Assembly: GCA_017516865.1 (NCBI GenBank) | Contig: JAFXAU010000030.1 | Location: forward strand, 1 to 64,000 | DNA: 64,000 nt | Reading direction: 5' to 3' | Origin: Bacteroidales bacterium | Lineage (GTDB): Bacteria; Bacteroidota; Bacteroidia; Bacteroidales; UBA1715 | Shown: piece after piece, positions 44,217 to 53,086 of the stretch | How the letters are laid out: every line of letters starts with the position of its first letter | Numbering within the stretch: the stretch's first letter is position 1 | Position numbers and translations under genes: made by a program | The notes under the pieces: model-generated | Databases searched by the model: none | Seen by the model: the letters and a program-made list of their open reading frames with translations, nothing else | What the model was told of the DNA's origin: nothing

Positions 44217-45431
44217 ATGAAACATCTACTTACTTTTACAACACTTGTATTTTCTGCAATCTTCGGTTTTGCTCAAACTGTGGAGATTTGTAATTGGGAT
44301 TACAACAAAAAAAGCGCGGTAGCTCTTACATTCGACGACTGGTTGTCGACACATCCGACGGTGGTCGTACCTGCGTTGCAAGAGCGCGACATGGTTGCTA
44401 CATTTTATTTTATTGCAAAAGACTTGAATGCGTCAAAAATTTCTCAAATCAACACTGCCGCTGATTTGGGAAACGAAATTGGAAATCATTCGATGACACA
44501 TTCATCGGTTGATTCGATAATAGCCGCCGAAGCACGTCCCTCAAAAGAAAAACTTGATGCCGCACTTGTTTCGCAAAAGGCACTGACTTACGACTATCCG
44601 TTTGGAACCTTTTCTGATGCCACAATTGATTCCGTCAGAAATGCGGGACACATTGCCGCACGTGGTGTTTGGCCACCGACAAATTATCGTTACAATTTTG
44701 CATCGTCCGACAATGACTACTACAATCTGCGTACAGTAGGCGTAGGCGGCGATGGAGTGAAAACGACAAAAGATTTTGCGAAATATCTTACAAAAGTCAT
44801 CAACGGAGGGGGCTTTATAACCTATCTCTATCATGGTGTCGCAAAATCGGGCGATTACGCAAATATTCCCAAGGATTCGCTTTATGCCCAATTAGACACT
44901 CTCAACAGCTTGCGCGACAAAATTTGGATAACAACTGTTGCCAATGCTGTGAAATACCACCGCGAAGCGAAGTGCGCAGTAATTTCGGAATATGACACCG
45001 AAAATCCTGACGGTTACAGTTTTATAATCGAAGACACGTTACCCGACTCTATTTATAATCAACCACTTACTATAAAGGTTTATAATGCAGGAAAGACATT
45101 CTGCGAAATCACTCAAAATGGAGAGAATTGCCCAATATTGTATCAGACAATCGAATACGTGTTGTTTCGTGCCCTACCCGACGGCAACATTTCTTTGAAA
45201 TACGGGGAATGGGACTTGAATACCGTAAATGATTTATCCGACATCGCAACGGTAACTGTAAATCGTCACACTGTTTCAGTTTCGACCGATGAAACATCTT
45301 CGGTTGCAGTATATTCTCCACAAGGACAGACAATTTTTAAGCACAAAGGTTCTTGCTCATACACTGTTCCGCAAAGTGGTATCTACATTATCTCAGTCAA
45401 TGGTTTAACTCAAAAATTCTACATTCATTAG
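44217..45431 (+). CDS. secreted CE4 polysaccharide deacetylase with T9SS-like tail
   Basis: 404 residues from the ATG at 44217 (a TTG two codons upstream is ignored). Signal peptide MKHLLTFTTLVFSAIFGFAQ. The NodB/CE4 domain has motif 1 ALTFDDW (catalytic and metal Asp), motif 2 GNHSMTHSS (metal histidines) and motif 3 YDYPFGTFSD. It should remove N- or O-acetyl groups from a glycan. The last 70 residues (SSVAVYSPQGQTIFKHKG, SGIYIISVNGLTQKFYIH) resemble a type A T9SS sorting domain. It is a close paralogue of the deacetylase at 55189-56280. It heads a tight plus-strand run to galT and is divergent from the GH8 giant. Confidence 0.88.
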   Translation: MKHLLTFTTLVFSAIFGFAQTVEICNWDYNKKSAVALTFDDWLSTHPTVVVPALQERDMVATFYFIAKDLNASKISQINTAADLGNEIGNHSMTHSSVDSIIAAEARPSKEKLDAALVSQKALTYDYPFGTFSDATIDSVRNAGHIAARGVWPPTNYRYNFASSDNDYYNLRTVGVGGDGVKTTKDFAKYLTKVINGGGFITYLYHGVAKSGDYANIPKDSLYAQLDTLNSLRDKIWITTVANAVKYHREAKCAVISEYDTENPDGYSFIIEDTLPDSIYNQPLTIKVYNAGKTFCEITQNGENCPILYQTIEYVLFRALPDGNISLKYGEWDLNTVNDLSDIATVTVNRHTVSVSTDETSSVAVYSPQGQTIFKHKGSCSYTVPQSGIYIISVNGLTQKFYIH

Positions 45432-45433
45432 TT

Positions 45434-46963
45434 ATGAAAAAATTCCTCGCCACATGTCTTGTGTGTTTAATCGGATTACATTGCTTTCCGCAGAAAATGA
45501 GCAAGTTATATGCAACCTATAACAAACAAGATTATGCAAAATGTATTCAACAGTGTGATGCTGCTCTTAAGAAAAAGCCCGAAATGCTCGAGGCATACTA
45601 TGTAAAAGCAATTGCATATTTCGAAATGGCGCAATCACCATCGACCTATAAGGAGATTTCAAAAAATCCATTGCTCGACTGCCTTTCAAACTTGAGCATT
45701 CTCAGTTCCAAAGACGAAGACCGAGAAATTCTTGACGAACACAACGATACGTTGCTTATAATCAAACAATTTGCCGAAGCACGGGCACAGAAGATTAAAA
45801 CGGCAAACACCTCTGAAGCACAGGCAATTAACCAACGTCTTTCGAGTATTTTCAGAACAAAAAAAGCCGACGGACTCGAATATGCCCGTCTTGACGCCGA
45901 AGCAGGGCGCTACGACAAATGTTATGCGAAAGTTGAAAAATTATATGCCCGCTCTTCTGCCGAATCGGCAAGTGGAAGCGAAAATTATACTGCGCTCACG
46001 CAAGGTGCCATATTATTGGCGGAAAATTGGATGTTCAGCGACTTGTTCACTCTTATCAGAAATTATAAAGTCAAATTTGCAGGGAACTACGGCATCAGCG
46101 AAGGATTCAAAAAAGCCTTGCTCATAAGTATTGACACAGCTCGAACTGACGACGACAAAACTCTGTTTTATGATTTCTCAAAAAAAGGTTTGGAACTGTA
46201 TCCCGAAGACAAAGGAATATACAGCCACATTGAAAAACGGTGGATTGAACTCATAAATTCGCAAGCCAGCGCCTACCGAGCAACGGCATCACACGAAAGG
46301 ACTTGGAAAGACAGCGTTCTGCTCCGAAACGCCTATCGCTATCTTGCTCTTGCTCAGGAAGTTTTTCCGAACAACAGAAAATTCCAAGACATTGAAATTC
46401 GACTTAATCGGGAATTTCACACAATTCCGCTGGATTATGAAAAAGATTTATTCAGAAAATATGCCCTCGAGGCGGTAAACACATGGCGTACAAAAGGTTG
46501 CGAATGCGACACAAGTGAAATTGTCTACGTGGCTCCTGTCCCTACCATTGAATGGGACACAACGCTCGAACGACTGGCAAACGAACACGCAAAGGAGATG
46601 TTTTTCGAAAACCATAGCGAAGATGTGAACATCAACGGAGAAACTCCTTGGGACAGAATAAACAAAACGCAATACAAAGGTGTGACGTACGAAAACGAAA
46701 ACGGCTTGAATTTCGTACAGGCAATGAAAATGGCATTCTGCGTTGGCTACGGACAATCGTTCAACGGCGTAAGCGACACCGAAGAAATGAAAGCCGTAAT
46801 AGACACCGTGGTTACACATTGGATTACCGAAAAACGTTCTCAGAACTGCATGAAAGTTATGACTCCCGACGTCACACACATGGCTCTCGGTATGTACGGA
46901 GACAAATGGGTTTTCTGGGCAATAACAAAATACGATATTTTACTTCGTCAAAAGAAAAAATAA
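45434..46963 (+). CDS. secreted TPR-like and CAP/SCP-domain protein
   Basis: 509 residues from the ATG at 45434, 2 bases after the deacetylase stop. A signal peptide (MKKFLATCLVCLIGLHCFPQ) is followed by TPR-like helices (YNKQDYAKCIQQCDAALKKK, then EMLEAYYVKAIAYFEM). From about residue 350 a CAP/SCP domain is suggested by WDTTLERLANEHAKEMFFEN, HSEDVN, VVTHWITEKRSQNCM, and VTHMALGMYGDKWVFWA. CAP proteins are secreted and of mixed function; some bind lipids or are proteases. The frame opens earlier, inside the previous gene, but that start is not used. RNase HII overlaps its stop (TAATG). Confidence 0.72.
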   Translation: MKKFLATCLVCLIGLHCFPQKMSKLYATYNKQDYAKCIQQCDAALKKKPEMLEAYYVKAIAYFEMAQSPSTYKEISKNPLLDCLSNLSILSSKDEDREILDEHNDTLLIIKQFAEARAQKIKTANTSEAQAINQRLSSIFRTKKADGLEYARLDAEAGRYDKCYAKVEKLYARSSAESASGSENYTALTQGAILLAENWMFSDLFTLIRNYKVKFAGNYGISEGFKKALLISIDTARTDDDKTLFYDFSKKGLELYPEDKGIYSHIEKRWIELINSQASAYRATASHERTWKDSVLLRNAYRYLALAQEVFPNNRKFQDIEIRLNREFHTIPLDYEKDLFRKYALEAVNTWRTKGCECDTSEIVYVAPVPTIEWDTTLERLANEHAKEMFFENHSEDVNINGETPWDRINKTQYKGVTYENENGLNFVQAMKMAFCVGYGQSFNGVSDTEEMKAVIDTVVTHWITEKRSQNCMKVMTPDVTHMALGMYGDKWVFWAITKYDILLRQKKK

Positions 46964-47565
46964 TGCTTAAACCGTTCCACACTCCCAATTGTATAGAAGC
47001 CGGCTGCGACGAAGCGGGACGGGGTTGTCTTGCTGGTCCGGTATATGCCGCTGCGGTTATCTTCCCTCCCGATTATCACAACAAGGAACTGAACGATTCC
47101 AAGCAACTCAGCGATAAAAAAAGAAAAATTCTTCGGGAACAAATTATAAAAGATGCAACATGTTGGGCTGTCGGCATTGTCGATAATCACGAAATCGACA
47201 AGATTAACATTTTGAATGCCTCGATTCTCGCCATGCACAGGGCTATTGAGCAACTCTCAACACTTCCCGAACATCTCATTATTGACGGAAATAAATTCAA
47301 AAAATACAAACAAATTCCGTATGACTGCATCGTAAAAGGCGACGGTAAATTTCTATCAATTGCAGCAGCATCAATTCTGGCAAAAACATTTCGTGACGAC
47401 TTTATGGACGAACTCCACCAACAGTTCCCTATGTACGACTGGCTTTCAAACAAAGGCTATCCGACCCAAAAACACAAAATGGCAATTCAAGAATACGGAC
47501 TGACAGATTTTCACAGAGTTACATTCAATTATAAAATGCCACAGCAACTTTCGTTGGAATTATAA
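46963..47565 (+). CDS. rnhB: ribonuclease HII
   Basis: 200 residues. Cleaves RNA in RNA-DNA hybrids, including single misincorporated ribonucleotides. The active site GCDEAGRGCLAGPVYAAAV near residue 14 carries the catalytic DE pair; the usual Pro after GRG is Cys here. IIDGNKF and VKGDGKFLSIAAASILAK hold the further acidic ligands, with a terminal DD in FRDDFMDEL. The ATG at 46963 shares a base with the previous stop. The reading frame is open further upstream but that part overlaps the CAP gene and is not translated. galK follows after 36 bases. Confidence 0.95.
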   Translation: MLKPFHTPNCIEAGCDEAGRGCLAGPVYAAAVIFPPDYHNKELNDSKQLSDKKRKILREQIIKDATCWAVGIVDNHEIDKINILNASILAMHRAIEQLSTLPEHLIIDGNKFKKYKQIPYDCIVKGDGKFLSIAAASILAKTFRDDFMDELHQQFPMYDWLSNKGYPTQKHKMAIQEYGLTDFHRVTFNYKMPQQLSLEL

Positions 47566-47601
47566 ATTTGTTTATTTTTATACAAATTTTTCAAAGTGTA
47601 A

Positions 47602-48750
47602 ATGATACAAGAACTACGGACAAAATTTATTGATTTATATTCGGTTACGCCTCGAATGTTTCGTTCGCCGGGGCGAATTAACATCATTGGCGAACATACC
47701 GACTACAACGATGGCTTTGTGTTGCCGGCGGCAATCGACAAGGAAATTGTGTTTGCCGTTGCTCCAAATACTACGGGAACATTTCGCTTCTATGCTACTG
47801 ATTTAAACGACTTTGGCGAGTTCCCCGACATTGTTCCGCAAACCGACAAGAAATGGGCGAATTACTTGCTCGGCGTGGTTGCTCAAATGCAGAAAAAAGG
47901 ATTTTCCGTGCCATCGGTCGATGTGGTGTTTGGCGGAAACGTGCCGTTGGGCGCAGGTTTGTCGTCATCAGCCGCACTTGAATGTGGTTTTGCATACGCC
48001 TTAAATGCTATTTTTGATTTTGGATTTTCAACCATTGATTTGGTGAAAATGTCACAACTAACTGAACATGAATTTGTTGGACTCCGTTGTGGCATAATGG
48101 ATCAATTTGCGGTGATGTTCGGCAAAAAGGATTCTGTGGTTCGACTTGATTGCCGTTCGTTGGAATACCAGCATTTCCCGTTCATTCTCAACGATTATGC
48201 TATTGTATTGTGTAACAGCAATGTAAAACACGAACTTGCATCGTCGGAATACAATGTTCGTCGGCACGAAGGCGAAGAAGGCGTACGTGTGCTGTCGTCG
48301 CATTACCCAGAAATCCGTTCGTTGCGCGATGCTACATTGGAGCAGTTGGAATGTTGCAAATCGGAAATGTCTGAAAAATCATATATGCGTTGCAAATACG
48401 TGATAGAGGAAAACCAACGTGTGCTTACGGCGTGCGAAGCCATGCTGCGTGGCGATGTTGAAACGGTCGGAAAAATGATGTACGCCACCCACGAAGGAAT
48501 GAGCAAATTGTACGAAGCAAGTTGCAAAGAGATTGACGAAATGGTTGATATTGCACGCACTTCGAGCGACATTGTCGGTTCACGGATAATGGGCGGCGGA
48601 TTCGGCGGATGCACAATTTCTGTGGTGAAAAAGTCTGCCGTTGAGGATTTTAAGCAAATGATGAACGAACAATATTATAAGAAATACAACACTCCGTCGG
48701 TGATTTACGATATAGTGGTGAGCGACGGGACAAACGAGATAATGCTATGA
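47602..48750 (+). CDS. galK: galactokinase
   Basis: 382 residues, a normal length. Phosphorylates alpha-D-galactose to galactose-1-phosphate in the Leloir pathway. GHMP-kinase motifs are RSPGRINIIGEHTDYNDGFVL (given here in outline: galactokinase signature near residue 21), the ATP loop PLGAGLSSSAALECG near residue 112, and GGGFGGCTISVV near residue 332. The neighbouring galT, overlapping by ATGA, completes the kinase-uridylyltransferase pair. galE and galM are not in the window. Confidence 0.97.
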   Translation: MIQELRTKFIDLYSVTPRMFRSPGRINIIGEHTDYNDGFVLPAAIDKEIVFAVAPNTTGTFRFYATDLNDFGEFPDIVPQTDKKWANYLLGVVAQMQKKGFSVPSVDVVFGGNVPLGAGLSSSAALECGFAYALNAIFDFGFSTIDLVKMSQLTEHEFVGLRCGIMDQFAVMFGKKDSVVRLDCRSLEYQHFPFILNDYAIVLCNSNVKHELASSEYNVRRHEGEEGVRVLSSHYPEIRSLRDATLEQLECCKSEMSEKSYMRCKYVIEENQRVLTACEAMLRGDVETVGKMMYATHEGMSKLYEASCKEIDEMVDIARTSSDIVGSRIMGGGFGGCTISVVKKSAVEDFKQMMNEQYYKKYNTPSVIYDIVVSDGTNEIML

Positions 48751-49790
48751 GCGGATTTGATATGAAAAATGACACGCACCGTCGTTACAATCCGTTGACG
48801 GGCGAATGGATGCTGGTTTCGCCCCATCGAGGGAAACGGCCGTGGCAAGGGCAGCAGGAAACGCCTGTCAGTTTGAATTTGCCTGAATATGACGAAACCT
48901 GTTATCTCTGTCCGGGAAATTCCCGTGCCGGCGGCGTCCAAAATCCGAAATACAACGGTCCGTTTGTGTTTACAAACGATTTCAGCGCCATAACTCCAAA
49001 TATATCCGACGGAGCAGTTGACGATGGCTTGTTCCAAGCGAAAAGCGAAAAGGGCATTTGCCGTGTGATTTGTTTTTCTCCATATCATAATAAAACCGTT
49101 CCACAATTGTCGTCCGATGAAATGTTTGCGGTAGCGAAGGTTTGGCAACGGGAATATGTGGAACTTGGCTCGAAGGAATTCATCAATCACATTCAAATTT
49201 TCGAGAACAAAGGTGCGGCAATGGGGTGCAGCAATCCACATCCGCATTGTCAAATTTGGGCTCAACAGTCGATTCCTGAAATTGTTTCGAAAGAGAATTT
49301 TCGACAAAAAACATATTTTGAACAGCATACAAAACCACTTTTGCAGGAATACGTGGAGCAAGAACTGCAAAGAAACGAGCGAGTGATTGCCGAAAACGAC
49401 AGTTTTGTTGCATTGGTTCCATTTTGGGCTACATGGCCGTTCGAGGTTATGGTGCTGCCCAAAATTTCAAAGCCGTCAATTGCCGCTTTGAACGATGTGG
49501 AACTCCGCAATTTTTCTGATATGTACAGAATTGTGACGTGTAAATACGATAATCTGTTCAAAACCTCGTTCCCGTATTCCGCAGGCGTTCATCAGGCGCC
49601 GACTGATGGTGGAAATTATGATTATTGGACAATGCACATGCACTTTTATCCACCGCTGTTCCGTTCGGCTACTGTAAAAAAATTCATGGTCGGTTACGAA
49701 ATGATGGCGGAGCCACAGCGCGATATTACCGCCGAACAAGGTGCCGCTATATTGAAAGATTTATCGGCGGAACACTATCTTCACAAATAA
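48747..49790 (+). CDS. galT: galactose-1-phosphate uridylyltransferase
   Basis: 347 residues. Exchanges UMP between UDP-glucose and galactose-1-phosphate. The active-site loop NPHPHCQIWAQQSIPE near residue 155 holds the nucleophilic His of HPHCQ. The zinc-binding N-terminal segment CYLCPGNSRAGG near residue 52 and HMHFYPPLFRS near residue 293 are also typical. The start overlaps the galK stop by four bases, so translation is coupled. Confidence 0.96.
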   Translation: MSGFDMKNDTHRRYNPLTGEWMLVSPHRGKRPWQGQQETPVSLNLPEYDETCYLCPGNSRAGGVQNPKYNGPFVFTNDFSAITPNISDGAVDDGLFQAKSEKGICRVICFSPYHNKTVPQLSSDEMFAVAKVWQREYVELGSKEFINHIQIFENKGAAMGCSNPHPHCQIWAQQSIPEIVSKENFRQKTYFEQHTKPLLQEYVEQELQRNERVIAENDSFVALVPFWATWPFEVMVLPKISKPSIAALNDVELRNFSDMYRIVTCKYDNLFKTSFPYSAGVHQAPTDGGNYDYWTMHMHFYPPLFRSATVKKFMVGYEMMAEPQRDITAEQGAAILKDLSAEHYLHK

Positions 49791-49869
49791 TTGTATTTAA
49801 TTCTCAATATCAATAAAACGATTTAACAAAAACTTAACATTGATTAATATTCTCATAACAAAACGAAAA

Positions 49870-49877
49870 TACTTTTG
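49870..49877 (+). promoter_or_regulatory. -7 promoter element of the Na/Pi cotransporter
   Basis: TACTTTTG, 19 bases ahead of the ATG at 49897. It separates the transporter from the galT operon. Confidence 0.45.
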
Positions 49878-49896
49878 CTGTGAAAAAAATTAAGAG

Positions 49897-51654
49897 ATGG
49901 AAACAGTATTGTCGGTATTGAAAATCTTGTTGGTCGCCGTTGGAGCCTTGGGCGTATTTCTGTACGGAATGAAACTGATGAGTGACAGTTTACAGAAAAT
50001 GGCAGGAAACAAAATGCGTACTATTTTGGCAAAAATGACCGACAGTCCTGTTCGGGGCATTTTGACGGGAGCAGTTGTAACGGCTGCTGTACAATCTTCG
50101 TCGGCTACGACAGTGATGGTCGTAAGTTTTGTAAACGCAGGCTTAATGTCGCTTGCAGGCGCAATAGCCGTAATCATGGGAGCAAATATCGGAACGACAA
50201 TCACGGCATGGATTATTTCATTGTTCGGGTTAGGCGATTCGGGCGGAGCACTCACGTTTCCGCTGATGGCTGTTGCAGTGGCATTGCCGTTCATGTTTAT
50301 GAAAAACGACAAACGGAAATCAATACACGAATTCATTATCGGTTTGGCATTGTTGCTTATAGGACTCCACTTTATGCAGGAAGCCATGCCTGACTTGAGT
50401 AATTATCCCCGATTGCTGGAAACTCTCGGAAAAATGTCGGATTACGGATATTTGTCCATTTTCCTATTCATTATTATTGGTGCAATTCTCACGTGCATTG
50501 TTCAGGCAAGTGCGGCAATGATGGCAATCACATTGGTGATGTGTTACAAAGGCTGGATTGGTTTTGATGTGGCTGTGGCATTGGTTATGGGACAAAATAT
50601 TGGAACGACAATCACAGCGAACTTGGCGGCAATGGTTGCCAACACCATGGCGAAAAAAGCGGCTCTTGCCCATTTGGTGTTCAACGTGCTAGGTGTGTTG
50701 ATTTCACTAGTTGTATTTTATCCGCTTATGAGCTTGATTGCCAAGATGACGGTGTTCTTCATCGGTTCCGACCCGTATACTCTACCTGGGGGCGAAGGCT
50801 ATAGTCCCGAGGCAATGCCGTTGGCGTTGTCTATATTCCACACAGTTTTCAACGTGATTAACACGCTCATTTTGGTGAATTTTATTCCACAGATTATAAG
50901 AATCGTAAACTGGGCTTTGCCAGTAAAAGAAACCGAAGAAGAAATCTTCAAACTAAAATATATTCCAAGTCATTTCGTCAATACGTCGGAATTGGACATT
51001 GAAAGTGCACAGCAGGAAATTCAGCTGTTTTCGAGCAGAGTTTTGAAAATGTACGATTACTTGTTGGAAATGACGAACACAAAATCCGAAGAAGCCTTTA
51101 ACGATTATTTAGAAAAGATTGCGAAATACGAAGAAGTGACCGATATGATGGAACGCGAAATTGCCCGCTTCCTGACTCACATTTCCGAATCTTCAATGAG
51201 TACGGAAGGTTCCAAGAAAATCAGTGCCATGCTACGTATTATCGACAATTTGGAAAGCATCGGCGACGGCATTTATCATATTTCAATCACCAAAAAGGCT
51301 CAACGGGAACAAAACATTAAATTCGGACCTGTGAACGATGCTCATTTGGTAAAAATGTTCGGCTTCGTGAAAAATGCACTCGACATTATGCACTCCAACT
51401 TGAGTCATGATTACGAGGCAGTGAATATTTCCGCAGCATATCAGGCTGAAGATAAGATAAATGAATATCGTAATTTATTACGCGACGTGCATGTCGAAGC
51501 AGTAAAATCGGGAGATTATTCGTTTGAAGTCGGGACAATATACAGCAGTATGTACGCTCTGTACGAAAAAATCGGCGACTATGTCATTAACATTTCGCAG
51601 GCAATAGAATCGTCGCACGTTGCGACACATGCACCAAACTTACAAGGAATTTAA
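49897..51654 (+). CDS. Na+/Pi cotransporter family protein with PhoU-like tail
   Basis: 585 residues. Two inverted transport repeats are visible: VQSSSATTVMVVSFVNAGLM with GANIGTTITAWI (near residues 68 and 92), and VQASAAMMAITLVMC with GQNIGTTITANL (near 203 and 230). The QSS-type motifs and GxNIGTT loops mark the NptA/YjbB family of sodium-driven phosphate carriers in the inner membrane. From about residue 370 to the end a helical PhoU-like domain follows, as in many bacterial members. The stop overlaps that of convergent folP by 4 bases. Confidence 0.9.
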   Translation: METVLSVLKILLVAVGALGVFLYGMKLMSDSLQKMAGNKMRTILAKMTDSPVRGILTGAVVTAAVQSSSATTVMVVSFVNAGLMSLAGAIAVIMGANIGTTITAWIISLFGLGDSGGALTFPLMAVAVALPFMFMKNDKRKSIHEFIIGLALLLIGLHFMQEAMPDLSNYPRLLETLGKMSDYGYLSIFLFIIIGAILTCIVQASAAMMAITLVMCYKGWIGFDVAVALVMGQNIGTTITANLAAMVANTMAKKAALAHLVFNVLGVLISLVVFYPLMSLIAKMTVFFIGSDPYTLPGGEGYSPEAMPLALSIFHTVFNVINTLILVNFIPQIIRIVNWALPVKETEEEIFKLKYIPSHFVNTSELDIESAQQEIQLFSSRVLKMYDYLLEMTNTKSEEAFNDYLEKIAKYEEVTDMMEREIARFLTHISESSMSTEGSKKISAMLRIIDNLESIGDGIYHISITKKAQREQNIKFGPVNDAHLVKMFGFVKNALDIMHSNLSHDYEAVNISAAYQAEDKINEYRNLLRDVHVEAVKSGDYSFEVGTIYSSMYALYEKIGDYVINISQAIESSHVATHAPNLQGI

Positions 51655-52463
51655 TTCAACTTTTCAAAAAGTTTAACAACTTCCTTGGCTTCCTTTACAT
51701 CGTGCACCCTGAGAATGTTTGCACCTTTTGTGAGAGCAAAGGTGTTAAGCACAGTTGTTCCATTCAGTGCTTCGTCAGCCGTACAATTCAGCACTTTCTG
51801 AATCATTGATTTTCTTGAAATTCCTACTAATAGCGGAAAACCCAACGAAACAAACGTGTCAAGACGATTCATCAGTTCATAATTCTGTTCTACAGTTTTT
51901 CCGAAACCGAATCCTGGGTCAATGACAAAATGTTTATGGTTAAATTTGTTCGCTTCCTCAATTTTTTTCTTGAAAAAAGCCAAAATTTCCTCAACAACAT
52001 TCTGATAATGAGGATTCTGCTGCATGGTTTGCGGCATACCCTGCATGTGCATACAAACGTATGGGAGACAGGTTTTTGCCGTAAATTCTATCATTTTCTG
52101 GTCGAAATTGCCGCCAGAAATATCGTTGACCATAACCTGTCCGAATCTGTCAAAAACCTTTTGAATGACGCTCAATCTAAACGTATCGATGGAAACAAGC
52201 ACTTCGGGATAATCCCGTTTAATGATTTGCAAGACTTTCCAAAGACGGTTCAATTCTTCATCTTCGGGCACATCGGCAGCTCCAGGACGCGATGAGTATG
52301 CTCCAATGTCGACAATATCGGCACCTTCGTCGAGCATTTTCTCAAGACGCTGTTGTATTGCATTTTCTGTCGTATAAGAACCGCCATCGTAGAACGAATC
52401 AGGCGTCACATTGAGAATTCCCATTACTTTGGGAGAAGAATAGTCCATGGAATTCCAGTCCAT
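51651..52463 (-). CDS. folP: dihydropteroate synthase
   Basis: About 270 residues from the ATG at 52463; a TTG at 52490 gives a longer frame but is less likely. Condenses 6-hydroxymethyl-dihydropterin diphosphate with p-aminobenzoate in folate synthesis. Motifs: MGILNVTPDSFYDGG (pterin signature), GADIVDIGAYSSRPGA, VSIDTF, VNDISGG, FVIDPGFGFGKT and GISRKS (Lys contacting the diphosphate). All key residues seem present. It is the usual Bacteroidales neighbour of the divergent DUF1599 gene. Confidence 0.96.
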   Translation of the reverse strand: MDWNSMDYSSPKVMGILNVTPDSFYDGGSYTTENAIQQRLEKMLDEGADIVDIGAYSSRPGAADVPEDEELNRLWKVLQIIKRDYPEVLVSIDTFRLSVIQKVFDRFGQVMVNDISGGNFDQKMIEFTAKTCLPYVCMHMQGMPQTMQQNPHYQNVVEEILAFFKKKIEEANKFNHKHFVIDPGFGFGKTVEQNYELMNRLDTFVSLGFPLLVGISRKSMIQKVLNCTADEALNGTTVLNTFALTKGANILRVHDVKEAKEVVKLFEKLN

Positions 52464-52509
52464 CGTCAGCAATTTTTTTTCGTTTTTCAAATTTAAGCAA
52501 TATTTCCAT

Positions 52510-52517
52510 TATCTTTG
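52510..52517 (+). promoter_or_regulatory. -7 promoter element of the DUF1599-DoxX operon
   Basis: TATCTTTG, 19 bases ahead of the ATG at 52537. No TTG box at the standard distance. Confidence 0.45.
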
Positions 52518-52536
52518 TCATGTAAAATCAAAAACG

Positions 52537-53085
52537 ATGAATACAAACGAAGAATTCGACGAAGTTAAAAAGATGTGTCTGAGCATCTTTGAGAAAAAAT
52601 ACGACGATTACGGCACGGCATGGCGAATTATGCGTCCCGAGTCGGTGACGGACCAAATTTTTATTAAGGCAAGCCGGATTAGAAGTTTGGAAGAAAAAGG
52701 TGTTTCGAAAGTTGGCGAAGGCATTGTTCCAGAATTTATAGCAATAGTGAATTATGGCATTATAGCATTGATTCAGTTAGAGTTACAAGGAACTGACGCA
52801 CCGATAGAATTGCCAAAGGACATGGCAATGGCGCTCTACAATAAATATTATGATGCAACAAAAGAACTCATGACGAACAAAAACCACGACTACGGCGAGG
52901 CGTGGCGTTCCATGCGCGTGAGCTCCTTTACCGATGTGATTCTCCAAAAACTTCACCGAACAAAGCAAATCGAAGATAATAAAGGAATTACAAAGATTTC
53001 CGAAGGCGTCGACGCCAATTATCAGGATATGATTAATTATTCTATTTTTGCCCTTATAAAATTAGTAATTGAAAAAGATAAATAA
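52537..53085 (+). CDS. DUF1599 protein (two tandem domains)
   Basis: 182 residues from the ATG at 52537. Two repeats share the pattern KK(Y/H)DYG.AWR.MR..S.TD.I..K..R...(I/L)E..G: YDDYGTAWRIMRPESVTDQI near residue 24 and NHDYGEAWRSMRVSSFTDVI near residue 115. The DYGxAWR core is the family mark. DUF1599 has been proposed as a nucleotide-modification-associated domain; its activity is unknown to me. The gene is divergent from folP and is followed after one base by the DoxX-like gene. Confidence 0.85.
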   Translation: MNTNEEFDEVKKMCLSIFEKKYDDYGTAWRIMRPESVTDQIFIKASRIRSLEEKGVSKVGEGIVPEFIAIVNYGIIALIQLELQGTDAPIELPKDMAMALYNKYYDATKELMTNKNHDYGEAWRSMRVSSFTDVILQKLHRTKQIEDNKGITKISEGVDANYQDMINYSIFALIKLVIEKDK

Positions 53086-53086
53086 T

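Noticed and set aside
46648..46962. N-terminal extension of RNase HII
   Set aside because: It overlaps the CAP-domain gene in another frame; RNase HII proteins normally start near the GCDEAGRG motif, as here from 46963.
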